Assembly: GCF_003992675.1 (NCBI RefSeq)
Contig: NZ_RZMZ01000015.1
Span: forward strand, 248,001 to 312,000
DNA: 64,000 nucleotides
Origin: Flagellimonas marinaquae
Lineage (GTDB): Bacteria; Bacteroidota; Bacteroidia; Flavobacteriales; Flavobacteriaceae
Direction: 5' to 3'
The position numbers were made by a program, and so were the translations under genes. The notes under the pieces are model-generated. The model had not been told where the DNA came from. It saw only the letters and a list, made by a program, of their open reading frames with translations, and did not search any database. Shown in pieces: positions 9,703 to 17,817 of this stretch; within the stretch, counting starts at the first letter, position 1, and each line of letters opens with the position of its first letter.

Positions 9703-10764
9703 TTACAACATCACCGTCTTTCCCGTTTTAACCGATTCATCGGCGGCGAGTACTATTTTAAGACTGTTCACAGCATCTTTCAAATGGTCGGTGAGGTCAC
9801 GGTCGTTAACAATGGCATCGAGCAAAAATTCTTGTTCCAATAGGCATAACCCGTCATGGTCCGGTTCGTCCGCAGTGCTGATGATTTCATCCTTTTTGGT
9901 AAAATTGCCTTCTGCATTGAGTTCGCTGTGGTGGAGTTTTAGACTTCCTGTTTTGGTATGCCCCTCAATATCCTCGGATGAGCCTTTGTCCAAATCACTA
10001 ATGGAGACGCAGCCTTTTGGACCTATTACATCTTTGATAAAAAAGGCGGTTTCGCTCATCATGGGACCCCAACCTGCTTCGTACCATCCTACGGAACCAT
10101 CCTCAAAACGAACCTGTAACTGTCCGTAATTGTACATCTCGGTATCCACTTCGTCCGATAATTGGGCGCCGATTGCAGAAACACTGATTGGTTTGGAACG
10201 GGTCATGGAGCACATCACATCCACATAATGCACGCCGCAATCCACTATGGGCGACATGGATTTCATCAACTGCTTGTGGGTGTACCATTGCTCCCCTGAG
10301 CTTTGCTGGTTCAGATTCATGCGCATTACCAAAGGTTTCCCCAATGTCTGAGCCATTTTGGTAAACTTGGCCCACGTAGGATGCACCCTTAAAATATAAC
10401 CTACCACCATTTTTCGGTTTTGCTTTTGTGCCAATTCCACTAAGCTTTGGGCTTCCTCCACAGTCAAGGCAAGCGGTTTCTCTACAAAAACATGGGCATT
10501 GGCTTCCAAGGCCATTTTTACATAGCTAAAGTGGGTGTCAGGATAGGTGTTGATGGACACTACATCCGGTTGAGTGGCTCGGAGTGCCTGATCATAGTCC
10601 GAAAATGTGGTTGCCCCGTCCAACTCTCTGGAAAGCCGCTCACGACTTTTGGCCCCTCTGCTGACCAACCCTACAATTTCAAAACCCTCCAATTGATGAT
10701 AGGCTCGAGCATGGGAGGTTCCCATGTTGCCACATCCTACTACTAAAACCTTTAAAGTTTCCAT
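9703..10764 (-). CDS. Gfo/Idh/MocA-family oxidoreductase
   Basis: This 353-residue NAD(P)-dependent sugar or polyol dehydrogenase-like protein has an N-terminal Rossmann motif, VVGCGNMGTSHARAY (from residue 8). The family signature EKPLALTVEEA lies near 96, with its Lys in the conserved position, and DCGVHYVDVM (near 177) carries the His often found at the active site. The substrate cannot be predicted. It is transcribed away from an exporter gene. The intergenic region contains the palindrome TACAACGTTGTA. There is no signal peptide, so it is cytoplasmic. Confidence 0.88.
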   Translation of the reverse strand: METLKVLVVGCGNMGTSHARAYHQLEGFEIVGLVSRGAKSRERLSRELDGATTFSDYDQALRATQPDVVSINTYPDTHFSYVKMALEANAHVFVEKPLALTVEEAQSLVELAQKQNRKMVVGYILRVHPTWAKFTKMAQTLGKPLVMRMNLNQQSSGEQWYTHKQLMKSMSPIVDCGVHYVDVMCSMTRSKPISVSAIGAQLSDEVDTEMYNYGQLQVRFEDGSVGWYEAGWGPMMSETAFFIKDVIGPKGCVSISDLDKGSSEDIEGHTKTGSLKLHHSELNAEGNFTKKDEIISTADEPDHDGLCLLEQEFLLDAIVNDRDLTDHLKDAVNSLKIVLAADESVKTGKTVML

Positions 10765-10868
10765 TGCTTGTGATTATTTAAGCCTAAATATAGGATTATC
10801 TTATTTTTCTGGGTGATTGGACAGATTTTCGATTCACATTTCCTTGAAAGACACATAAAGTAATCAAC

Positions 10869-10880
10869 TACAACGTTGTA
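10869..10880. promoter_or_regulatory. Perfect 12-bp palindrome in a divergent intergenic region
   Basis: TACAACGTTGTA is a perfect palindrome with a central CG, a format used by LacI-family operators. It lies between the divergently transcribed oxidoreductase and exporter genes. No LacI gene is in the window, so assignment to a regulator is speculative. Confidence 0.35.
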
Positions 10881-10949
10881 TGTGTTTTCTTTACATTAAA
10901 CCTTTCTTAAATGCTTTACTAGTCCAATGGGTATGCCTAATTTTGCCTG

Positions 10950-12164
10950 ATGCAAAAACAACATCAAAAACCCAACTTTGAGTTTGTGGCCCTAATGGCC
11001 GCTTTGATGTCCATCGTAGCATTGGCCATTGATGCTATATTACCCGCCATTTCCAATATTGGAACGGCTATCAACAGCACTGACCCAACAGATAACCAGC
11101 TACTGGTGACCATGATTTTCTTGGGGCTTGGGGTAGGGCAACTGTTTTTTGGTCCCATATCCGACAGTTTTGGTAGAAAGCCAGTAGTCTATATTGGCTT
11201 TATCATCTTTTTGATCGCAAGTGTCGTTTGTTTGTACGCACCTTCTTTGGAAGTGATGGTCATCGGACGCATCTTTCAGGGAATTGGCCTTTCTGCGCCT
11301 CGGACTATCTCCATTTCCATTATTCGCGACACCTATGCTGGTGACTATATGGCCAAAATCATGTCTTTTGTGGTGGCCTTTTTTATTTTGGTTCCTGTTG
11401 TGGCCCCGGCCATAGGTAAGTTGATTTTGGATGCAGCTGGATGGCAAGCTATTTTTTACGTGCAGATGTTTTTCGTTTTGGTTGTTGCCATCTGGTTTTG
11501 GAAACGTCAAGAGGAAACCCTGCACCCCGAGTATAAAATTCCCTTCACGCGGCATGTGTTTATCGATGGGGTAAAGGAATTTGTGAAATATCGTGAAACC
11601 GTGGCCTTTACGTTGACATCTGGATTGGTGACAGGCGCATTTTTAGTGTATTTGAGCTCAGCCCAGCATATTTTTGAAGACCAATATGCCCTCAAGGAAA
11701 TGTTCCCTTATATTTTCGCAGGATTGGCTATCTCCATCGGACTTTCCACTTTTTTAAACGGGACCTTGGTGATGCGATTCGGTATGCGAAAATTGTCCTT
11801 AATGGCAACGATTGTTTTTTGCGCAGTCGCTTTGACGTATTCCGTTGTGTTCCTCAATAGCCCAAATCCCAGCATTTATGTATTGGTAGGATTCTTGTCC
11901 ATTCAATTTTTCTGCCTTGGGTTTATGTGGGGTAACTTCCGTTCCATTGCCATGGAGCCTATCGGTCATATAGCTGGTATTGGTGCGGCTATCAATGGAT
12001 TTGTATCCACTTTGTTGTCCATTCCCATAGCTACCTTTATCGGTGAATTTGTAAAGGAAACAGTTTGGCCGCTTTTTGCAGGTTTGGCCATTTGCGGTCT
12101 GTGTGCCCTTGCCATTTTTCTATTGGTGAACAAACCCAAACGGAAAAGGGTCGTAACCACTTAG
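10950..12164 (+). CDS. Bcr/CflA-type MFS drug efflux transporter
   Basis: This 404-residue inner-membrane protein has about 12 hydrophobic segments. Loop motif A of drug/proton antiporters is clear at about residues 72-82 (GPISDSFGRKP), and GRIFQGIGLSAPRTIS is the Bcr/CflA-type continuation. It ends in a basic tail (NKPKRKR). The gene is convergent with anmK and the two share 4 bp (12161-12164), so each stop codon lies inside the other gene's end. A TAATTTTG sequence ends only 4 nt before the ATG, too close for a normal -7 box unless the mRNA is leaderless. Confidence 0.88.
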   Translation: MQKQHQKPNFEFVALMAALMSIVALAIDAILPAISNIGTAINSTDPTDNQLLVTMIFLGLGVGQLFFGPISDSFGRKPVVYIGFIIFLIASVVCLYAPSLEVMVIGRIFQGIGLSAPRTISISIIRDTYAGDYMAKIMSFVVAFFILVPVVAPAIGKLILDAAGWQAIFYVQMFFVLVVAIWFWKRQEETLHPEYKIPFTRHVFIDGVKEFVKYRETVAFTLTSGLVTGAFLVYLSSAQHIFEDQYALKEMFPYIFAGLAISIGLSTFLNGTLVMRFGMRKLSLMATIVFCAVALTYSVVFLNSPNPSIYVLVGFLSIQFFCLGFMWGNFRSIAMEPIGHIAGIGAAINGFVSTLLSIPIATFIGEFVKETVWPLFAGLAICGLCALAIFLLVNKPKRKRVVTT

Positions 12165-13249
12165 GCTTCTTTAGGGAAAAACACCTCTCCACTGCAGGAA
12201 TCCGAAGTGGCCCCGGTCACTGATTTTAAGACGTTGGTCTTTCCCTGCAGACGAAGAACGCCCATCAAAGCAAATACGAGTGCTTCTTTATATGCAATTA
12301 AAGTTTTGTCGGGCACCACGACTTTCACGTTTGCTCCCAATGCGCTTTGAAGGGTATCCATAAAAAACTGGTTGAGTGCGCCACCGCCAGTGGCCAATAG
12401 TTGGTGTTTGTTGGACTTGTTGGTTTTATGCTGATGTACGGCCAATGCAATCTGCTCGCAATTATGATGGATAAACGTATGCAGCAAATCTTGATTAGAG
12501 GCCGATGAATTTTCAATTAGTGGAACAATCTTCGAAGTGAACCATTCGTAACCTGTTGATTTGGGGTAGGGGAGCTTATAATATTCCAAAGCATTAAGCT
12601 GATCTAAGAGTGATTTGTCCAATTTCCCCGATCGTGCCAGTTGACCATTTGCATCATAGGCCATACCCATTTTATGGGTGATATAGTTCAACGGCATGTT
12701 GGCCATTCCAATGTCGTATGCGATGCGTTCCCCATTTTTTTCAAAGGATATATTGCTGATACCTCCAAGATTTAGGCAAAAATCGTATTCATGGAACAAT
12801 AACTTGTCCCCAATCGGTACCAAGGGAGCACCTTGCCCTTTTAAAGAAACATCCTTGGTGCGAAAATCACAGACCACTTGCTTGCCGGAAACATTCGCCA
12901 AAAGCTGTCCGTCACCCAATTGAAAGGTGACGCCATCCTCCGGCCGGTGATGGGAGGTATGGCCATGACTTGCAATAAAGTCCACCTCTTCGCCAAGTTC
13001 GTCCAAAAATAAACGGCACTGTTGCCCTAACCAAGTGCCATAATCTTTGTGTAATTGCGCGTGCTCCTCCTCGGAAAGATGGATGGCATTTTTGAGATAC
13101 TCCCGCATATCGCCCGAGTATTCAATTTCGGCCGTATGCTTAATGCGAAAATTCCACGCTTCGTTTTCTTCCCAAATATGGCAATAGGCCATGTCCAAGC
13201 CATCCAGCGAGGTGCCGGACATCAGCCCTAAAACTTTGTAAGTGCTCAT
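12161..13249 (-). CDS. anmK: Anhydro-N-acetylmuramic acid kinase
   Basis: This 362-residue cytoplasmic kinase hydrolyses and phosphorylates 1,6-anhydro-MurNAc to MurNAc-6-phosphate in peptidoglycan recycling. The N-terminal signature GLMSGTSLDGLDMAYC is diagnostic. Also present are the ASHGHT segment, LNLGGISNIS (near 179) and the C-terminal LLATGGGALNQFF. I place the start at ATG 13249 because the frame upstream opens only with a TTG and the signature then falls at its usual position. It is the last gene of an ampG-nagZ-anmK run; its product is the substrate of MurQ, encoded at 20697. Confidence 0.95.
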   Translation of the reverse strand: MSTYKVLGLMSGTSLDGLDMAYCHIWEENEAWNFRIKHTAEIEYSGDMREYLKNAIHLSEEEHAQLHKDYGTWLGQQCRLFLDELGEEVDFIASHGHTSHHRPEDGVTFQLGDGQLLANVSGKQVVCDFRTKDVSLKGQGAPLVPIGDKLLFHEYDFCLNLGGISNISFEKNGERIAYDIGMANMPLNYITHKMGMAYDANGQLARSGKLDKSLLDQLNALEYYKLPYPKSTGYEWFTSKIVPLIENSSASNQDLLHTFIHHNCEQIALAVHQHKTNKSNKHQLLATGGGALNQFFMDTLQSALGANVKVVVPDKTLIAYKEALVFALMGVLRLQGKTNVLKSVTGATSDSCSGEVFFPKEA

Positions 13250-13292
13250 ACCCAATGGTTTTTGAGACAATTAAAAATAACAAATTGTGGGC

Positions 13293-14879
13293 TCATGACC
13301 GAAAAGTTTTTAGTTGAATGGGAAGTTGTCCTTTTGCCTTTGACTTACCAGAAAAATGATCAAAGGCTACTTTTTGAAATTCTTCAAAATCTTGATATAC
13401 CAGAACCACGTTCGACTCAGGTTTCAACTTTAGAATATCCAGCACATATGGATTGCCGAAGAGATAAAGCAGCACGTTTTTTTTCCGAATCAGTTTTTGA
13501 ATGGAATCCACGGTCTTTTCATCCATGCCAAACTGGTTTTTGGGTTTTACCACAGGCGGAAATAGGCTGATCACAAGATTTTCCTTGTCGGAAAGCAAAG
13601 CGGCATCCAAATCAACTGTTTTTGAACCAAATTGTATCGAAATCTCTTCGGCAAACCAGTTTTTCTTCCCAAAACTAACAGAAACGTTCAAAAAGTTGGA
13701 AGATTTAATATGGTCAGCCATGACTTTGTCTCCATACAGTTCCGTAATCGTGTTTTCCGCTATGATACGGTTCAATTGGGAACAAGAATTGGATTCAATT
13801 TCTTTGGGGTTTTCTTTTTCGGAAAATACGTTATGTTTGAGCTTCCAAATCCTATCAAAACTCTCTTGAATGCGTTGTTCCGATCCATCGGAAAGGATGG
13901 CATCCACACCTTCTTTTACGTGCTCGCTAAAACATAGCACATCCATCCCGGCATCAAAAGCCGCTTTCTCCAATGTTCCTTTTTGGGGAAATTTTTTGGA
14001 AACGGCATGCATGTTCAACGCATCTGAAATGACAACGCCGGCAAAACCCAGTTGCTTTCTAAGAAGCTCCGTGATTATTTTTGGTGAGGTGGTCGAGGGA
14101 TTCTCCGTATCCAACTGTGGCAATAGCAAATGCCCAACCATAACCGAGTCAACCCCCACTTCAATCAGTTTTTTGAAAGGATATAGCTCGTTCTGCAGCA
14201 ATTCGTCCAAAGACTTATCGATAACGGGAAGTCCTAAGTGGGAATCCGTTGCGGTATCACCGTGCCCTGGAAAATGTTTAATGGAATTCAAGGTTCCGCT
14301 GATGGCCATCCCTTTTAAAAAAGCTTCTGCCTTCTCAACGACACTTTCCCTATTGTCACCAAAAGACCGGTAGCCAATGACCGGGTTTTCCGGATTGTTA
14401 TTGATGTCCACCACGGGTGCCAGATTCCATTGGATTCCCGCTTGTTTGCAATCATTTCCAATGGCTTCTCCCACTTGATGGATAAGGTCGTTCCCATGGG
14501 TCAAGGCCCCAAGGGTAATGGCGTAGGGATATTGGGCCGTATTTTCTATGCGCATGGCGAGTCCCCATTCGGCATCGATGGCAATTAACAAAGGGATGGA
14601 CGCGGCTTTTTGATACAGTTTGATGAGCTCCAGTAATCTGTCGTAGCTCTTCTCGTTGTGCACGATTGCTTTCTTTCCCTCAAAATTGGTGGCCGCACTG
14701 GCCCGACTATGAAAAAAACAAATGGAACCCACATGGTATTCTTTGATGAGTTGTTCCATTTGCTGCACTTCTTCTTCTGTATCGTTGATAAAGGCGGCTG
14801 GCATGAACAGCTGTCCCACCTTTTGTTTTAAGGTCAAAGGTTCTTTTGGAAGTATATAGGTTTGAATGGTTTTATTCAT
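13293..14879 (-). CDS. nagZ: Glycoside hydrolase family 3, NagZ-type beta-N-acetylhexosaminidase
   Basis: This 528-residue enzyme should release GlcNAc from GlcNAc-anhydroMurNAc fragments. Diagnostic segments are KHFPGHGDTATDSHLGLP (near 200-217), the His/Asp general acid-base dyad loop of GH3 NagZ enzymes, and VVISDALNMHAV (near 283-294), with the nucleophile Asp. It has no signal peptide, so it should act in the cytoplasm on imported fragments. It is longer than E. coli NagZ (341) because of an extra C-terminal domain of about 170 residues, as in Gram-positive and Bacteroidota forms. The start codon overlaps the permease stop by 8 nt (ATGAATAA). Confidence 0.9.
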   Translation of the reverse strand: MNKTIQTYILPKEPLTLKQKVGQLFMPAAFINDTEEEVQQMEQLIKEYHVGSICFFHSRASAATNFEGKKAIVHNEKSYDRLLELIKLYQKAASIPLLIAIDAEWGLAMRIENTAQYPYAITLGALTHGNDLIHQVGEAIGNDCKQAGIQWNLAPVVDINNNPENPVIGYRSFGDNRESVVEKAEAFLKGMAISGTLNSIKHFPGHGDTATDSHLGLPVIDKSLDELLQNELYPFKKLIEVGVDSVMVGHLLLPQLDTENPSTTSPKIITELLRKQLGFAGVVISDALNMHAVSKKFPQKGTLEKAAFDAGMDVLCFSEHVKEGVDAILSDGSEQRIQESFDRIWKLKHNVFSEKENPKEIESNSCSQLNRIIAENTITELYGDKVMADHIKSSNFLNVSVSFGKKNWFAEEISIQFGSKTVDLDAALLSDKENLVISLFPPVVKPKNQFGMDEKTVDSIQKLIRKKNVLLYLFGNPYVLDILKLKPESNVVLVYQDFEEFQKVAFDHFSGKSKAKGQLPIQLKTFRS

Positions 14880-16152
14880 TGGATTCTACCGTTTTTTTAC
14901 CGTAATCTGCGGGATATTTTAAATAGCGGAGCACTAGGAATGCAGGTAGGGCCGCAATCACTACCCAAATGAAGAAGCCATCATACCCTAACCATTCCTG
15001 GATATAACCACTCAGCATTCCCGGAAGCATCATCCCCAAGGCCATGAAGCCTGTCGCTATGGCATAATGCGATGTTTTTGAGGCTCCTTCGGCCACATAA
15101 ATGAGATACATCAAAAAAGCCGCAAAACCAAACCCGTAGCCAAACTGTTCTAATACCACGGTACCTACAACAGCATATATGCTGGTAGTTTGGGTTATGG
15201 CCAAAAGCGCGTAGAGTGCATTGGGCAGATTCAAGGAAAGCAACATGGGAAGCATCCACTTTTTTAGACCATCCCTCGATATCAAAATACCGCCCAAGAT
15301 ACCGCCGAGCGACAGCATGATTACGCCGACAGTACCATAAATGGTCCCTACCGCTTCGGTGGAGTAGGCCAAACCGCCCACCTCCAATGCATCCAAAAGG
15401 AAAGGGGAGGCCATTTTTACCAATTGCGATTCGCCCAATCGATAGGTGAGGATAAACAGCAAAGCGATGCCGATTTGGTGTTTCTTGAAAAAAGTGGCAA
15501 AAACTTCGAAAAAACTTGCTGGTTTTTCCGATGATGCTGGTATGGAGGTTTCAAACTTTGGTGCTGATAAAAAATTGGCAACGGTCAAAGCGATCATGAG
15601 CACCGAAGCGGTAATCATAGTGATTGACCATGCTTTCGTATTGTCACCGTATTGCTTTTCCAAAAAGCCAGCAAAAATGACCAATAGTCCTTGTCCCGTT
15701 ACCATGGCCAATCGGTAGAAAGTACTTCTAAGCCCAATAAAGAAGGATTGTTTTTTCTGCGTGAGGCCAATCATATAATAGCCATCGGAGGCGATATCGT
15801 TGGTAGCGGAGGCGAAAGCGGCCATCCAGAAAAAGGCCAATGTGATGGTAAAGAACGAATAGGAAGGTAAAAAGAGACCAATACCCAAAAAAGCAAAGGA
15901 TATGAGCAACTGCATCCCCAAAAACCATTTTCGTTTGGTGCCGTTCAGGTCCACAAGTGGACTCCATAAAGGCTTGATAACCCATGGGAGGTAGAGCCAA
16001 CTCGTATACAATCCTATTTCGGCATTGCCAATACCGAGGCGTTTGTACATGATTACGGAGACGGTAACCACTAAAATATAGGGTATGCCTTGGGTAAAAT
16101 AGAGGAGAGGAATCCATAGCCAGGCGTTTTTGTCTTTCGGTGCTACATTCAC
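14872..16152 (-). CDS. ampG: AmpG-like MFS permease for anhydromuropeptides
   Basis: This 426-residue transporter has about 12-14 hydrophobic segments. The start LWIPLLYFTQGIPYILVVTVSV and the loop LYTSWLYLPWVIKPLWSPLVD match the AmpG/SLC33 family. Between the divergent deoR and the convergent genes, it sits with nagZ and anmK, which strongly supports import of GlcNAc-anhydroMurNAc. The start appears to be GTG at 16152, because the next in-frame Met lies inside the first membrane segment. It overlaps nagZ by 8 nt. Substrate specificity is inferred from context. Confidence 0.85.
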   Translation of the reverse strand: MNVAPKDKNAWLWIPLLYFTQGIPYILVVTVSVIMYKRLGIGNAEIGLYTSWLYLPWVIKPLWSPLVDLNGTKRKWFLGMQLLISFAFLGIGLFLPSYSFFTITLAFFWMAAFASATNDIASDGYYMIGLTQKKQSFFIGLRSTFYRLAMVTGQGLLVIFAGFLEKQYGDNTKAWSITMITASVLMIALTVANFLSAPKFETSIPASSEKPASFFEVFATFFKKHQIGIALLFILTYRLGESQLVKMASPFLLDALEVGGLAYSTEAVGTIYGTVGVIMLSLGGILGGILISRDGLKKWMLPMLLSLNLPNALYALLAITQTTSIYAVVGTVVLEQFGYGFGFAAFLMYLIYVAEGASKTSHYAIATGFMALGMMLPGMLSGYIQEWLGYDGFFIWVVIAALPAFLVLRYLKYPADYGKKTVESNE

Positions 16153-16243
16153 TTTGTTTGTTTTTTAGGTTATGATGTTAATTTCCGTTCAGGTCGGTAG
16201 GGAGCTACTTTTCCGCATAAGTTCCTTATTTATTTGTCGAGAT

Positions 16244-17728
16244 TTAGTTCATCTGGATGATTTGTAAACCGCTTTTATTGCCATAGGCGTCACTTACCCC
16301 AATCATTATGTCTTCTCGAAGATATTTTTTATCCAAATCAAATCCATAACAACCCTCGATGTCATTTTCGGAAAGATATTGCTTTCCAATGAGTTGAGGG
16401 CCTTCCTTTCCTGGTCTATAAAGATTCAAAAATCTTGGAATCCCATCCACATGGCTGATGCAGATGTTCAAAGTTTGACTATTTAAGGTTGCCGAGTTAA
16501 TGGCGGGAAGCTGTAATTGCCGGACAACCTGATTCAATGGACCTGGATTTTCGGCAGGAAGCCTATATAATTTCTTTTGTAATTTTTGATTCACCTTTTG
16601 GTGCTTACCCATCAAGGACTTGGCACTGAAAAAGATATTTCCATCGATATTTTCCAAATTTCTGGCAAAGGTGAGCTGTTTTGGTATCTCACGGGTCTTT
16701 TCCCAAGCCTTATCTGCATTGTTCTTGATTTTGTAAGTGCCATTGCCAATGTACAGATGGGTGTTGGGGGCATGCTCAGCCCACCACGTGGTGATAACCT
16801 TGTGCGAGGCCACAGGATAGTCCATACTCCAATACACTTGCGGTGCCAAGTAGTCCAACCAGCCTTGTTGAACCCACAGGATAGGATCGGCATAAAGGTC
16901 CTCGTAGGTCGTTTGTCCAGCTTTGGTATCTGAACCTCGTGGGTCGGTATCCCTGTTTTTCCAGACTCCAAATGGACTTATTCCAAACTGTACCCAAGGT
17001 TTGTATTTTTTGATGGTGCTGTGAACGCTCTTTACCAGTGAATCCACATTGCTGCGTCGCCAATCTTCCAAGGATTGTCCCGGTAGCGCATAGGTGGAGT
17101 AGGCTTCAGCATCATCGAAAGTTTTACCCTCAACTTTGTAGGGATAGAAGTAGTCGTCAAAATGGATGGCGTCTACCTCGTAATTGGTGACTAGTTCCTC
17201 TATGATTTGATTGAATTTTTCCCTGACTTCGGGAAGTCCCGGATTGTAATAGTTCTTGTTGCCGTAGGAAACAATCCAATCGGGATGTTGAAAATAATCA
17301 TGGGTTTCCGATAATTTGGAGGTGTCCAAGTTTACGGTGGCCCGGTAGGGGTTAAGCCATGCGTGGAACTCCATGCCCCGTTTATGGGTTTCGGAAATCA
17401 TCCACTCCAAGGGTTTGTCAAATCCCTTTGGGGCTTCGCCCTCGGTTCCTGAGAGGTACCGGGACCATGGGGCCAAATCTGTAGGGTAAAGTGCGTCTCC
17501 AGCAGTTCGCACTTGAACTATGGCGGCATTAAAATTCAAATTTTTGTAGAACTCCAAAATATCGATAAAGTCCTTCTTTTTTTTGGCTACGTTGTCTTGG
17601 GGATGTTTGGGCCAATCGATATTGGCCACTGTTGCTATCCAAACGCCTCTAAATTCTTGTTTGGGCGGTTTGGTCGTTGCACAGGATAAGAGAATAAGTA
17701 TGGGGATTACATATAAAAATCGATGCAT
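16244..17728 (-). CDS. GHL10 (DUF187) glycosidase lipoprotein, DigH/YngK-like
   Basis: This 494-residue protein starts with a lipoprotein signal MHRFLYVIPILILLSC (Cys 16). The glycosyl-hydrolase-like 10 domain follows (from about residue 27, EFRGVWIATVANIDWPK). Conserved features are FHAWLNPYRA, the acidic VDAIHFDDYFYPY, and WVQFGISPFGVWKN. E. coli DigH (YddW), from the same superfamily, is a lipoprotein that cleaves denuded peptidoglycan glycans. Location upstream of ampG, nagZ and anmK points to the same job here, making fragments at the cell envelope. Its ATG lies only 11 nt after a terminator-like hairpin, so expression probably depends on read-through from nagB. Confidence 0.85.
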   Translation of the reverse strand: MHRFLYVIPILILLSCATTKPPKQEFRGVWIATVANIDWPKHPQDNVAKKKKDFIDILEFYKNLNFNAAIVQVRTAGDALYPTDLAPWSRYLSGTEGEAPKGFDKPLEWMISETHKRGMEFHAWLNPYRATVNLDTSKLSETHDYFQHPDWIVSYGNKNYYNPGLPEVREKFNQIIEELVTNYEVDAIHFDDYFYPYKVEGKTFDDAEAYSTYALPGQSLEDWRRSNVDSLVKSVHSTIKKYKPWVQFGISPFGVWKNRDTDPRGSDTKAGQTTYEDLYADPILWVQQGWLDYLAPQVYWSMDYPVASHKVITTWWAEHAPNTHLYIGNGTYKIKNNADKAWEKTREIPKQLTFARNLENIDGNIFFSAKSLMGKHQKVNQKLQKKLYRLPAENPGPLNQVVRQLQLPAINSATLNSQTLNICISHVDGIPRFLNLYRPGKEGPQLIGKQYLSENDIEGCYGFDLDKKYLREDIMIGVSDAYGNKSGLQIIQMN

Positions 17729-17738
17729 GGAAAAAAGT

Positions 17739-17773
17739 AAAAGGCCTACTCGTGCATTAAATGTAGGCCTTTT
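17739..17773 (-). terminator. Strong hairpin between nagB and the DigH-like gene
   Basis: An 11-bp perfect stem (GTAGGCCTTTT, 17763-17773, with AAAAGGCCTAC, 17739-17749) with a 13-nt loop is followed on the reverse strand by a T-rich tract ending next to the GHL10 start codon. It is self-complementary and could work in both directions. It ends nagB transcripts and may act as a leaky attenuator for the genes downstream. Confidence 0.8.
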
Positions 17774-17817
17774 TGCTAGATTAAATTAAACAACTAACAA
17801 CTTAAAAGAGTGTTATC

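Noticed and set aside
10938..10949. TAATTTTG directly before the exporter ATG as a leaderless promoter
   Set aside because: Only 4 nt separate the box from the ATG and no -33 TTG is found, so chance in an AT-rich region is likely.
16782..16793. CACCACGTGGTG palindrome as a possible parS site
   Set aside because: It lies inside the GHL10 coding sequence and lacks the GTTnCACGTG-type flanks of known parS. The parAB genes are 15 kb away.
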